Shown here piece by piece: positions 15,720-23,715 of a stretch of 64,000 bases of DNA. Location: assembly GCF_025421715.1 (NCBI RefSeq), contig NZ_JAOEFC010000001.1:1240001-1304000 (forward strand), in the 5' to 3' direction. Origin of the DNA: Microbacterium festucae (GTDB lineage: Bacteria; Actinomycetota; Actinomycetes; Actinomycetales; Microbacteriaceae). The notes beneath the pieces were generated by a model. It did no database searches. It was not told where the DNA came from and saw only the letters and a list, made by a program, of their open reading frames with translations. The first letter of the stretch is position 1; the number at the start of each line of letters is the position of its first letter. The translations under genes were made by a program, and so were the position numbers.

Positions 15720-17402
15720 ATGGGTGACCTCTTCGACGGCTACGGCTCCACACTGGCGCCGCGCAAGACGGTCTCCGGAGTGCCGGCGTTCGACGAGATG
15801 TTCGCGTCGGTGGCGGCTTCGGAGGGTCTCGCGCAGTCCCGCGACGCGTACCGCGAGCTCTATCAGGCGCTCGCGCAGATGACGCAGGAGGAGCTGCGCG
15901 GCCGCACCGAATCGCTGGCCAGCTCGTACCTCGCGCAGGGTGTCACGTTCGACTTCGCCGGCGAGGAACGGCCCTTCCCGCTGGATGCCGTGCCGCGCAT
16001 CATCGAGTACGACGAGTGGTCGCACGTGGAGAAGGGCGTGCAGCAGCGCGTGCGCGCGCTCGAGGCATTCCTCGACGACGCGTACGGCCACCAGCACTGC
16101 GTGCGCGACGGCGTGCTGCCGGCCGCGCTCATCGCCAGCTCTCAGTACTTCTACCGCCAGGCCGCCGGCATCCACGTCGCCAACGGCGTGCGCATCCAGG
16201 TGGCGGGCATCGACCTCATCCGCGACGAGCACGGTGAGATGCGGGTGCTCGAAGACAACGTGCGGGTGCCGTCGGGCGTCAGCTACGTCATCTCCAACCG
16301 CCGGGTGATGGCCCAGACCCTGCCCGAGCTGTTCTCGTCGCTGCGGGTGCGTCCGGTGGGCGACTACCCCAACAAGCTGCTGCAGGCCCTGCGCAACTCC
16401 GCCCCTCCCGGCGTCGAAGACCCGAATGTCGTCGTGCTCACCCCGGGCGTCTACAACTCCGCCTACTTCGAGCACACGCTGCTGGCCCGCCTCATGGGCG
16501 TCGAGCTCGTCGAGGGGCGCGACCTGCAGTGCCTGGGCGGCAAGGTGTTCATGCGCACCACTCGCGGCCCCAAGCGCGTCGACGTCATCTACCGCCGCGT
16601 CGACGACGACTTCCTCGATCCGCTGCAGTTCCGCGCCGACTCGATGCTCGGCGCTCCCGGGCTCATGCTCGCCGCGCGCCTGGGCAACGTGACGATCGCC
16701 AACGCGGTGGGCAACGGCGTGGCCGACGACAAGCTGCTCTACACGTATGTGCCCGACCTCATCCGCTACTACCTGGCCGAAGAGCCGCTGCTGAAGAACG
16801 TCGACACGTGGCGCCTGGAAGAGCCCGAGGCCCTCGAAGAGGTGCTCGACCGCCTCGACGAGCTCGTCGTCAAACCCGTGGACGGCTCGGGCGGCAAGGG
16901 CCTCGTGGTGGGGCCGGATGCCAGTCCCGCCGAGCTCGACAAGCTGCGCAAGAAGCTCACCGCCGACCCGCGCGGGTGGATCGCCCAGCCGGTGGTCATG
17001 CTCTCGACCATCCCGACCCTCGTCGACGACGGCATGCGCCCCCGCCACGCCGATCTGCGTCCGTTCGCCGTCAACAACGGCGACGAGGTGTGGGTGCTTC
17101 CGGGCGGCCTCACCCGCGTGGCGCTGCCCGAAGGCCAGCTGGTGGTCAACTCCAGCCAGGGCGGCGGGTCGAAGGACACCTGGATCGTCGGCGGCGCCGC
17201 GCCCGGCAGCGTCGAGTACGCCCAGCAGAGCGTGGCCTCGATCGTCGCCGAGCAGGCCTCGATCACCGAGGCGATCCCGATCATCTACGACCCGCAGACC
17301 GAGCCGGCGCACTCCCCGCAGGACCGGCCGCGCACCACCGTCGAACAGCAGGAGCAGCAGCAACAGCAGCAGCAGGAGGACCGGGGGGTGGGCTCATGCT
17401 GA
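15720..17402 (+). CDS. Circularly permuted ATP-grasp protein
   Basis: 560 residues. The sequence matches the circularly permuted ATP-grasp family (former DUF404/DUF407): VRIQVAGIDLIRDEHGEMRV, LEDNVRVPSGVSYVISNR, VVLTPGVYNSAYFEHTLLAR and the nucleotide-binding stretch VVKPVDGSGGKGLVVGP near residues 385-400. ATP-grasp enzymes join a carboxylate to an amine using ATP, and this subgroup is predicted to make a peptide or amide. The C-terminus is unusual: a glutamine-rich tail encoded by CAG repeats around 17346-17380. It overlaps the alpha-E gene by 7 bp and forms an operon with it and a transglutaminase-like gene, a set known to travel together. The product is not known. Confidence 0.88.
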   Translation: MGDLFDGYGSTLAPRKTVSGVPAFDEMFASVAASEGLAQSRDAYRELYQALAQMTQEELRGRTESLASSYLAQGVTFDFAGEERPFPLDAVPRIIEYDEWSHVEKGVQQRVRALEAFLDDAYGHQHCVRDGVLPAALIASSQYFYRQAAGIHVANGVRIQVAGIDLIRDEHGEMRVLEDNVRVPSGVSYVISNRRVMAQTLPELFSSLRVRPVGDYPNKLLQALRNSAPPGVEDPNVVVLTPGVYNSAYFEHTLLARLMGVELVEGRDLQCLGGKVFMRTTRGPKRVDVIYRRVDDDFLDPLQFRADSMLGAPGLMLAARLGNVTIANAVGNGVADDKLLYTYVPDLIRYYLAEEPLLKNVDTWRLEEPEALEEVLDRLDELVVKPVDGSGGKGLVVGPDASPAELDKLRKKLTADPRGWIAQPVVMLSTIPTLVDDGMRPRHADLRPFAVNNGDEVWVLPGGLTRVALPEGQLVVNSSQGGGSKDTWIVGGAAPGSVEYAQQSVASIVAEQASITEAIPIIYDPQTEPAHSPQDRPRTTVEQQEQQQQQQQEDRGVGSC

Positions 17403-18328
17403 GCCGCATCGCCGAGAGCCTGTTCTGGATCGGGCGCTACATCGAGCGCAGCGACGGCACCTCCCGCATTCTCGACGTGCACCTGCAGCTGCTGCTGGAA
17501 GACCCGTGGATCGACGAGGACACCGCCTGCCGCTCGCTCATGGCTGTGATGGGCTCCGCCCCGCCCGACGGCCTCGAGCGGGTCAGCCGCGGCGACGTGC
17601 TCACGCGCCTGGCCGTCGACCGCACCCACCCGTCGAGCATCGCCTACGCGCTGCAGGCCGCGCGTGAGAACGCCCGGCGGGCGCGCGAGATCGTCTCGAC
17701 CGAGCTGTGGGAGACCCTCAACACCACCTACTCGCGCATGCCGCGACGGCTCAACGACGAGAAGACGCACGAGTTCTTCCAGTGGGTGCGCGAGCGCTCG
17801 GCGCTGGCCGTCGGCATCACCGACTCCACCACCAGCCGCGACGAGGCCTGGCAGTTCTTCACGCTCGGCCGCGCCATCGAGCGCACCGACATGACCGCGC
17901 GGATGCTGGCGACCCGGTCGCTCACCGAGGCGTCGGGGCCGTCGTGGACGACGATCCTGCGCTCGTGCGGCGCCTACGAGGCGTACCTGCGCACCTACCG
18001 CGGCATGCCGTCGGCCCGCAACGCCGCCGAGTTCCTGCTGCTCGACCGGCTCTTCCCGCGGTCGGTGATCCACTCGATCGCCCGCGCCGAGGAGTGCATG
18101 CGCGCCATCGACCCCGTCGCCGACCGCGTCGGGCACTCCAACTCGGTGCTGCGGGCGCTCGGTCGCATCCGCAACGACCTGGAGTACCGGCCCATCGGCG
18201 AGATCATCGACGAGCTGCCGGCCCACATGGAGCAGGTGCAGAAGGTGACCCGCGAGGCCTCGGAGGCCATCCGCAGCCGCTTCTTCCCCACCCATGCCGA
18301 GCCCAGCTGGATCGGAGAGACCTCATGA
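17396..18328 (+). CDS. Alpha-E domain protein (former DUF403)
   Basis: 310 residues from the ATG at 17396; the same frame is open upstream only as shadow. MLSRIAESLFWIGRYIERSD is the characteristic N-terminus of the alpha-E family, a mainly helical domain that occurs fused or next to circularly permuted ATP-grasp proteins. A further conserved segment is FFTLGRAIERTDMTARML. No catalytic motif is recognisable, so it is best seen as a partner in peptide-ligase assemblies. The gene overlaps both neighbours (7 bp upstream, 4 bp downstream), which argues for equal amounts and a shared complex. Confidence 0.88.
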   Translation: MLSRIAESLFWIGRYIERSDGTSRILDVHLQLLLEDPWIDEDTACRSLMAVMGSAPPDGLERVSRGDVLTRLAVDRTHPSSIAYALQAARENARRAREIVSTELWETLNTTYSRMPRRLNDEKTHEFFQWVRERSALAVGITDSTTSRDEAWQFFTLGRAIERTDMTARMLATRSLTEASGPSWTTILRSCGAYEAYLRTYRGMPSARNAAEFLLLDRLFPRSVIHSIARAEECMRAIDPVADRVGHSNSVLRALGRIRNDLEYRPIGEIIDELPAHMEQVQKVTREASEAIRSRFFPTHAEPSWIGETS

Positions 18329-19170
18329 GGCGCTTGCGCATCGAGCACGCCACCGGCTTCGCCTACCAGGGCGACGTGGGCGCGTCCTACAACGAGGCGC
18401 GGATGCTGCCGAGCTCGACCGAGAGCCAGTTCGTGCTGAGCTCGCAGCTCGACATCGAGCCGTCGACGAGCGTCAACCAGTACATCGACTACTTCGGCAC
18501 CCGCGTGGCCGCCTTCGACGTGCTCGCCGGGCATTCGGCTCTGAACATCACCGCGCGCTCGCTCGTGGAGGTGCGCCCGCGGCAGCTGGAGCTGCCCGAC
18601 ATGGACTGGGATCACCTCGCCCGCGAGGCCCAGCGGAGCATCTCGACGGTCGAGATGCTCGGCCAGTCGACCCGCACCGCCCCGCATCCGGAGGTCGCCG
18701 AGATCGCGCGCTCGATCGCCGCGCAGCATGACCATCCGGCATCCGCGGCGCTGGCCATCACCACCGCGATGGGGGATGCCGTCGAGTACATGCAGGGGAT
18801 CACCGGGGTGCATTCCACCGCGGCCGAGGCCTGGGTGGAGCGCAAGGGCGTCTGCCAGGACATCGCCCACATCACCCTCGGGGCGCTGCGGCACGTCGGC
18901 ATCCCGGCGCGCTACGTGTCGGGCTACCTGCACCCGCAGCCCAACGCCGAGGTGGGCACGGCCGTCACCGGCGAGTCGCACGCCTGGGTGGAGTGGTTCG
19001 CCGGGCAGTGGCAGGGCTTCGACCCCACCAACAACACCGAGATCGGCGACCGTCACGTGCTCGTCGGCCGCGGCCGCGACTACAACGACGTGCCGCCGCT
19101 GCGCGGCGTGTACGCCGGCCCGTTCAAGAGCCAGCTGCACGTGAAGGTGACGATCACCCGCGAGGCGTGA
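18325..19170 (+). CDS. Transglutaminase-like protease or peptide-modifying protein
   Basis: 281 residues, starting at an ATG that overlaps the alpha-E stop. The N-terminal half is the bacterial transglutaminase N-domain (RIEHATGFAYQGDVGASYNE); the C-terminal half carries a cysteine-protease-like triad: Cys177 in GVCQDIAH, His219 in SHAWVEWF and Asp233 in GFDPTNN. Such proteins cleave or form peptide bonds; in this operon the likely role is to process or transfer the product of the ATP-grasp enzyme. There is no signal peptide. The substrate is unknown. Confidence 0.88.
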   Translation: MRRLRIEHATGFAYQGDVGASYNEARMLPSSTESQFVLSSQLDIEPSTSVNQYIDYFGTRVAAFDVLAGHSALNITARSLVEVRPRQLELPDMDWDHLAREAQRSISTVEMLGQSTRTAPHPEVAEIARSIAAQHDHPASAALAITTAMGDAVEYMQGITGVHSTAAEAWVERKGVCQDIAHITLGALRHVGIPARYVSGYLHPQPNAEVGTAVTGESHAWVEWFAGQWQGFDPTNNTEIGDRHVLVGRGRDYNDVPPLRGVYAGPFKSQLHVKVTITREA

Positions 19171-19176
19171 GGGCGA

Positions 19177-19323
19177 TCAGGCCGGCGGGTTGTCGGGGTC
19201 GACGGTCTTCAGCATGTCCTCTTCGACCGCGTTGTCGGCCTCGAGGTTCTCTTCGGTGATCTCGTCGCCGCCGACGGGGGCGTCGTCGTCGCTGCCGCGG
19301 GGAGTGCTCGCATCGGTGCTCAT
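19177..19323 (-). CDS. Small acidic protein of 48 residues
   Basis: ATG at 19323, stop TGA at 19177-19179. The product starts MSTDASTPRGSDDDAPVGGD, continues EITEENLEADNAVEEDMLKT and ends VDPDNPPA. About one third of its residues are Asp or Glu, with no Cys and no membrane segment. Coding is supported by in-frame start and stop, protein-like acidic composition in a genome whose chance frames are Arg/Ala-rich, and its tight fit between the transglutaminase gene (7 bp) and the MFS gene (48 bp). I do not recognise a family. A ribosome site is not evident in the 15 bp before the start. Confidence 0.6.
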   Translation of the reverse strand: MSTDASTPRGSDDDAPVGGDEITEENLEADNAVEEDMLKTVDPDNPPA

Positions 19324-19370
19324 GTGCCGACCCTACGCTCCGCAGCGGATGCCGAGGGCCGCGGCGCCGG

Positions 19371-20720
19371 TCAGCCGGCCTTGCGCTGCGGCGCCTGGGT
19401 GGCGGCGGGCAGGCTGATCGGGGTGGTGGCGGCCAGCTCGTCGCTGAACTCCTCGGGCGGGATGACCGAGATGGGCGTCGTCTCGTCGAGCGAGAGCGCG
19501 AAGCGGCGCGACTCGTGCCGGTGCAGACGCCCCGAGCGCAGCAGCCACGTCATGCCGATGCCGAAGGCGATGAGGGCCGCGACCCCGCCGACGAGGATCG
19601 CCACGCGCGGACCGAACTCGGAGGCGACCCAGCCGACGATGGGCGCGCCGATGGGCGTGCCGCCCATGAGGATCGCCATGTAGAGCGCCAGCACGCGGCC
19701 GCGCAGGGCCGGGTCGGTGGTGGTCTGCACGTAGCCGTTGGCGGTGGTGAGGGTGGTGACCACGGCGAAGCCGGTGAACATCAGGGTGAGCGCGTACGTC
19801 CAGTAGGTCGGCATCACCGCCGAGACCAGCGCGGCGGCGGCGAACAGGCCCGAGCCGAGGATGACCATGCGGATGCGGGCGCGGTCGCGGCGCGCGGCCA
19901 GCAGCGCGCCGGCGAGCGAGCCGATGGCGAGGATGGAGCTGAGCAGGCCGTAGCCGTCGGCCTCCTGCCCGAACTCGATGGCCATCGTCGAGGCGAAGAT
20001 CGGGAAGTTCATGCCGAAGGCGCCCAGGAGGAACACCATCGCGAAGGCGACCATGAGGTCGGGGCGGCGGCCCACGTAGCGGAAGCCGTCGGCCAGGCGC
20101 GCGGCGCCGGGCGCCTTCACGCGCGGGATGAGCTCGTCGGTGCGGATGAGCAGCAGGGCCACGATCATCGCGAGGAACGTCGCCGCGTTGACGAAGAACA
20201 CCCAGCCGGTGCCGACGGCGACGATCATGATGCCGGCCAGGGCCGGGCCGATCATGCGGGCCGCGTTGAACGAGGCGGCGTTGAGCGCGACGGCGTTGGA
20301 GGCGTACTCCCGCGTGACGAGGTCGGAGACGAAGGCCTGACGGGCCGGGTTGTCGAAGGCGGCGATGAGGCCCAGCAGCAGCGCGAAGGCGTACATCATG
20401 CCGAGGGTCATGACCCCCTGCAGCAGCAGGTAGCCGATGACGGCGCCGACCACGAGCAGCGAGGACTGCGTCACGATCAGCAGGCGGCGGCGGTCGAACC
20501 TGTCGGCGACCCACCCGGTGACCCCGACCAGCAGCAGCGGCGGGGCGAACTGCAGGGCCATGGTGATGCCCATCGCGCCGGCGTCGTTGTCGGTGAGGCC
20601 GGTGAGCACGACCCAGCTGAGCGCGGTGGACTGCATCCACTGCCCGGCGTTGGACACGAGCGCCCCGATGAACCAGACCCGGTAGTTGAAGGCGGCGAAC
20701 GAGCGGAACATGGTGCTCAT
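19371..20720 (-). CDS. MFS exporter of the EntS/MFS_3 type
   Basis: 449 residues from the ATG at 20720, which overlaps the marR stop by 4 bp. MSTMFRSFAAFNYRVWFIGA and TALSWVVLTGL are typical N-termini of MFS_3 drug or siderophore exporters. The loop motif GWVADRFDRRRLLI follows transmembrane helix 2. Twelve membrane helices are apparent, then a hydrophilic C-terminal tail of about 60 residues. Coupling to a MarR regulator suggests export of a toxic compound that the regulator senses. The substrate is unknown. Confidence 0.88.
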   Translation of the reverse strand: MSTMFRSFAAFNYRVWFIGALVSNAGQWMQSTALSWVVLTGLTDNDAGAMGITMALQFAPPLLLVGVTGWVADRFDRRRLLIVTQSSLLVVGAVIGYLLLQGVMTLGMMYAFALLLGLIAAFDNPARQAFVSDLVTREYASNAVALNAASFNAARMIGPALAGIMIVAVGTGWVFFVNAATFLAMIVALLLIRTDELIPRVKAPGAARLADGFRYVGRRPDLMVAFAMVFLLGAFGMNFPIFASTMAIEFGQEADGYGLLSSILAIGSLAGALLAARRDRARIRMVILGSGLFAAAALVSAVMPTYWTYALTLMFTGFAVVTTLTTANGYVQTTTDPALRGRVLALYMAILMGGTPIGAPIVGWVASEFGPRVAILVGGVAALIAFGIGMTWLLRSGRLHRHESRRFALSLDETTPISVIPPEEFSDELAATTPISLPAATQAPQRKAG

Positions 20721-21187
20721 CGGGCGGCCACCTCGCGCATGATGTCGGCCGCGGCCGCCAGCGCGTCGCGCTGCGCGTCGGTGAGGTCGCCGAGCGCCTC
20801 TTCGAGCCACGAGTCGCGGCGCCGGGTGGTCTCTTCGACGACCACCAGTCCGGCATCCGTGAGGTGGATGTTGACCTTGCGCCGGTCGTCTTCGTCGGGG
20901 GTTCGCGAGAGGTAGCCCGCCTCTTCGAGCCCGTTGACGGTGCGGTTCATCGACGGCGCCGACACCCGCTCGCGGTCGGCGAGCTCGCCGAGCGTGTGGG
21001 GGCCGTTCACCTTGAGGGCCGCCAGCACCGCGAACTGCCCGTCGCTCATCGAGTCGACCGCGCGCTGCGAGCGCAGGCGCCGGGCGAGGCGGAAGGTCGC
21101 CATGCGCACCTCCGTGGCCAGGGGCGCGTGGGGGTGCTCGTCGAGGAGGTCGGTCGGTATCGCGGGGGAAGACGGGGCGGGGCTCAC
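20717..21187 (-). CDS. MarR-family transcriptional regulator
   Basis: 156 residues from a GTG start at 21187. The winged helix-turn-helix region reads MSDGQFAVLAALKVNGPHTL and ERVSAPSMNRTVNGLEEAGY, then the wing TPDEDDRRKVNIHLTDAG, all characteristic of MarR. The gene sits between two MFS exporter genes in the same direction: 7 bp after the DHA2-type gene and overlapping the second. TTAGC-rich inverted repeats lie just upstream (21195-21220) and in front of the first exporter (22812-22825), so it probably represses all three genes until a drug-like ligand binds. No strong ribosome site precedes the GTG, which makes the exact start uncertain. Confidence 0.88.
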   Translation of the reverse strand: MSPAPSSPAIPTDLLDEHPHAPLATEVRMATFRLARRLRSQRAVDSMSDGQFAVLAALKVNGPHTLGELADRERVSAPSMNRTVNGLEEAGYLSRTPDEDDRRKVNIHLTDAGLVVVEETTRRRDSWLEEALGDLTDAQRDALAAAADIMREVAAR

Positions 21188-21194
21188 AAGATCA

Positions 21195-21220
21195 TTAGCT
21201 TAGCTTATTAGCGTCGCTAA
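21195..21220. promoter_or_regulatory. Candidate MarR operator inside the 3' end of the exporter gene
   Basis: The stretch contains three TTAGC words in direct order and ends in TTAGCGTCGCTAA (21208-21220), a palindrome about a central T. It codes for the last residues of the upstream exporter (NKLS) and ends 8 bp before the marR start. The shared TTAGCTTAT word in the other exporter's upstream region supports a common regulator. Confidence 0.55.
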
Positions 21221-22805
21221 CGGCCTGCTCGTCCTCATCCTCCCGCCGCTTTCCCAGCCCGATGGTCGCCACCAGGCCCAGTGTCACGAAACCGGCGGCG
21301 GTGGCCGCGGCCCACCGGGTGCCCTCCGAGAAGGCGGCGCGGGCGGCGTCCGCCGCCTCCGCCGTGGCCGGATCGCCGTCGAGGCCCGCGATGGCCGCGC
21401 CCGCACTGTCGACGACCGCCGAGACGATCTGGTCGCGCTGCGCGGCAGGCACGCCCTCGTCGTCGAGCGACTGGGTGAGGGCTGCGGCGGTGGTCGTGAA
21501 CAGCACCGTGCCGAGGATCGCGATGCCGAGGGCCGAGCCCACCTGGCGGGCGGTGGACTGGGTGCCCGACCCCTGGCCGGATTTCGCCACCGGCACGTCC
21601 TGCAGGATCACCCCGGTCAGCTGCGCGGTGGCGAGGCCCACGCCGATGCCGTAGACGAACAGTCCCGGCAGCAGCCAGCCCCACACTGCGTCCGGGCCGA
21701 TGACCAGCGCGACGGCGGCGATGCCGATGATCTCGGCCACCAGGCCCGCGCGCACCACGAGCACCGGCGCGACCTTGCCGCTGAGCGCGCCGGCGATGCC
21801 GCTGGCCACGAACGAGCCGCCCGCCAGGGCCAGCAGCACGAGGCCGGTCTGCAGGGCGTCGAAGCCGAGCACGAACTGCAGCCACAGCGGCAGGGCGAGA
21901 ATGAGGCCGAACTCGCCGAGCGCGACCACCAGCGCCGCGATGTTGCCGGTGCGGAAGGTCGCGATGCGGAACAGTGCGAGATCGAGCAGGGTGGCCCGGC
22001 CGCGCCGGCGCCGGGAGGTGGTCCAGGTGAGGAAGCCGATGAGCGCCAGCAGCGAGACCGCGAAGGCGAGCGGAACCGGCGACAGGGCGAACGGCCACGT
22101 CCAGTCGCCGATCGTGGGAGCTGTCTTGGTGAGCCACCAGCCGTAGGTGCGGCCCTCGATGAGTCCGAACACGAGCGTGCCGAACAGCACCACCGACAGT
22201 GCTGCGCCCACGAGGTCGACCCGGCCGTAGCCCTCTTCGCGCGACTCCATGACCGCCCAGAGCACGCCGATGACGATGATGATGCCGAGGGGCACGTTGA
22301 TGCCGAAGGCCCACCGCCACGAGAACTCGGTGGTGAGCCAGCCGCCCAGCAGGGGCCCGACCGCGGCCATGCCGCCGATGGTCGATCCCCACACCGCGAA
22401 GGCGATGCCGCGCTCACGCCCGCGGAAGGTGGCGTTGAGCAGCGACAGCGTCGTCGGCAGGATCATCGCGCCGCCGACCCCCTGCACGAGGCGCGCGGCG
22501 ATCAGGAGGCCGCCGGTGGGGGCGAGAGCGGCCAGCACCGACGAGACGGCGAACACCGTGACGCCGATGAGCAGCATCCGCCGCCGACCGAAGCGGTCGC
22601 CGAGGCTGCCGAACAGCAGCAGCAGCGAGGCGAAGACGAGGGTGTAGGCCTCCTGCACCCACTGCACCTCGGTGGACGAGATGCCCAGGTCGTCGACGAT
22701 GGCCGGGATGGCCACGTTGACGATGGTGGAGTCGACGATGATGAGCGCCACGGCGAGGCTGATGAACACCAGCCCGAACCAGCGCAGAGCGCGCTTGTCT
22801 GTCAT
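21195..22805 (-). CDS. MFS multidrug exporter, DHA2 (EmrB/QacA) type with 14 membrane helices
   Basis: 536 residues. Motifs of the 14-helix drug:proton antiporter family are clear: DSTIVNVAIPAIVDDLG in helix 1, FGSLGDRFGRRRMLLIG after helix 2, ARLVQGVGGAMILPTTLSLL in helix 4 and GPLLGGWLTTEFSWRWAFGI in helix 5. The C-terminus is hydrophilic and acidic (KRREDEDEQAVSDANKLS) and its last codons form part of the marR control region. It is the first gene of the three-gene unit with marR and the second exporter. The substrate range is unknown. Confidence 0.92.
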   Translation of the reverse strand: MTDKRALRWFGLVFISLAVALIIVDSTIVNVAIPAIVDDLGISSTEVQWVQEAYTLVFASLLLLFGSLGDRFGRRRMLLIGVTVFAVSSVLAALAPTGGLLIAARLVQGVGGAMILPTTLSLLNATFRGRERGIAFAVWGSTIGGMAAVGPLLGGWLTTEFSWRWAFGINVPLGIIIVIGVLWAVMESREEGYGRVDLVGAALSVVLFGTLVFGLIEGRTYGWWLTKTAPTIGDWTWPFALSPVPLAFAVSLLALIGFLTWTTSRRRRGRATLLDLALFRIATFRTGNIAALVVALGEFGLILALPLWLQFVLGFDALQTGLVLLALAGGSFVASGIAGALSGKVAPVLVVRAGLVAEIIGIAAVALVIGPDAVWGWLLPGLFVYGIGVGLATAQLTGVILQDVPVAKSGQGSGTQSTARQVGSALGIAILGTVLFTTTAAALTQSLDDEGVPAAQRDQIVSAVVDSAGAAIAGLDGDPATAEAADAARAAFSEGTRWAAATAAGFVTLGLVATIGLGKRREDEDEQAVSDANKLS

Positions 22806-22811
22806 GGATAG

Positions 22812-22825
22812 TTAGCTTATCTAGC
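22812..22825 (-). promoter_or_regulatory. Candidate MarR operator upstream of the DHA2 exporter
   Basis: TTAGCTTATCTAGC lies 7 bp upstream of the exporter's ATG and shares TTAGCTTAT with the site at 21200-21208. The closeness to the start codon means that binding would block transcription start or the first bases of the message. Confidence 0.5.
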
Positions 22826-22863
22826 AAAACGCGTTCGGAAAACCCCCGCCCTAGACTGCCCTC

Positions 22864-23715
22864 ATGCCCGAGTTCACCGATGCACACGGCATCCGGATCT
22901 TCTACGACGTCCACCCCGCCGAGGCCGCGCCCCGCGCCGTCGTGCAGCTGCTGCACGGGGTCGGCGAGCACGCCGGCCGCTACGGCGCCCTGATCGCCTC
23001 GCTCACGGCCGCCGGGTACACCGTCTACGCCGACGACCACCGCGGCCACGGCCGCACCGGCATGACCCAGCACGCCGGCGACGCCGCGCGGCTCGGGCGC
23101 CTGGGGCCCGGCGGACACCGGGCCGCCGTCGCGGCTGTGCGCCGGCTGACCGGCATCATCCACGACGAGCACCCCGACCTGCCGCTGGTGCTGCTCGGCC
23201 ACTCGTGGGGGTCGTTCCTCGCGCAGATCCTCTTCGACGCACACCCCGACCAGTACAGCGCCGTCGTGCTCAGCGGGTCGTCGCTGCGGTGGCCCGGCGC
23301 GCTCAACGCCGGCGACCTCAACAAGCCGTGGCGTGGGCCGGATGCCACGGGGCAGGAGTGGCTGTCGTCCGACCCCGCCGTCGGGCAGGCCTTCCTCGAT
23401 GACCCGCTCACCACCGTCACGACCCTGCCGCAGCTGTTCGGCCCCCGCGAGACGCTGCGCCTGATGGGGCTTCCCCGCAAGAACCTCGGCGTCGACGTGC
23501 CGATGCTGCTGATGGTGGGGCGCGACGACACCGTCGGCGGACCGCGCAGCGTGCACCGACTGGCAGAGGCCTACCGGTCGCGGTCGGGGCTCACCGACAT
23601 CACGACGCTCGTCTACCCCGACGCCCGGCACGAGATCTTCAACGAGACCGTGCAGGCCGAGGTGCGCGCCGACCTGCGCGCCTGGCTCGACGCCCGGTTC
23701 CCGGTGCGCGCATGA
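22864..23715 (+). CDS. Alpha/beta hydrolase, monoacylglycerol-lipase-like
   Basis: 283 residues. QLLHGVGEHAGRYGALIASL matches the oxyanion and lid region of monoacylglycerol-lipase-like hydrolases; the nucleophile is Ser114 in LLGHSWGSF; the C-terminal histidine lies in YPDARHEIFNE. The triad acid is likely in VGRDDTVGG. It should cleave an ester of a small lipid or similar molecule in the cytoplasm; the natural substrate is unknown. Its stop overlaps the start of the membrane protein gene by 4 bp, so the two are co-translated. Confidence 0.87.
   Translation: MPEFTDAHGIRIFYDVHPAEAAPRAVVQLLHGVGEHAGRYGALIASLTAAGYTVYADDHRGHGRTGMTQHAGDAARLGRLGPGGHRAAVAAVRRLTGIIHDEHPDLPLVLLGHSWGSFLAQILFDAHPDQYSAVVLSGSSLRWPGALNAGDLNKPWRGPDATGQEWLSSDPAVGQAFLDDPLTTVTTLPQLFGPRETLRLMGLPRKNLGVDVPMLLMVGRDDTVGGPRSVHRLAEAYRSRSGLTDITTLVYPDARHEIFNETVQAEVRADLRAWLDARFPVRA

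Noticed and set aside
15231..17363. Upstream extension of the molybdoenzyme frame giving a 1297-residue protein
   Set aside because: Runs antisense through the ATP-grasp gene and the repeat region; the membrane-protein start at 15230 gives the normal family layout.
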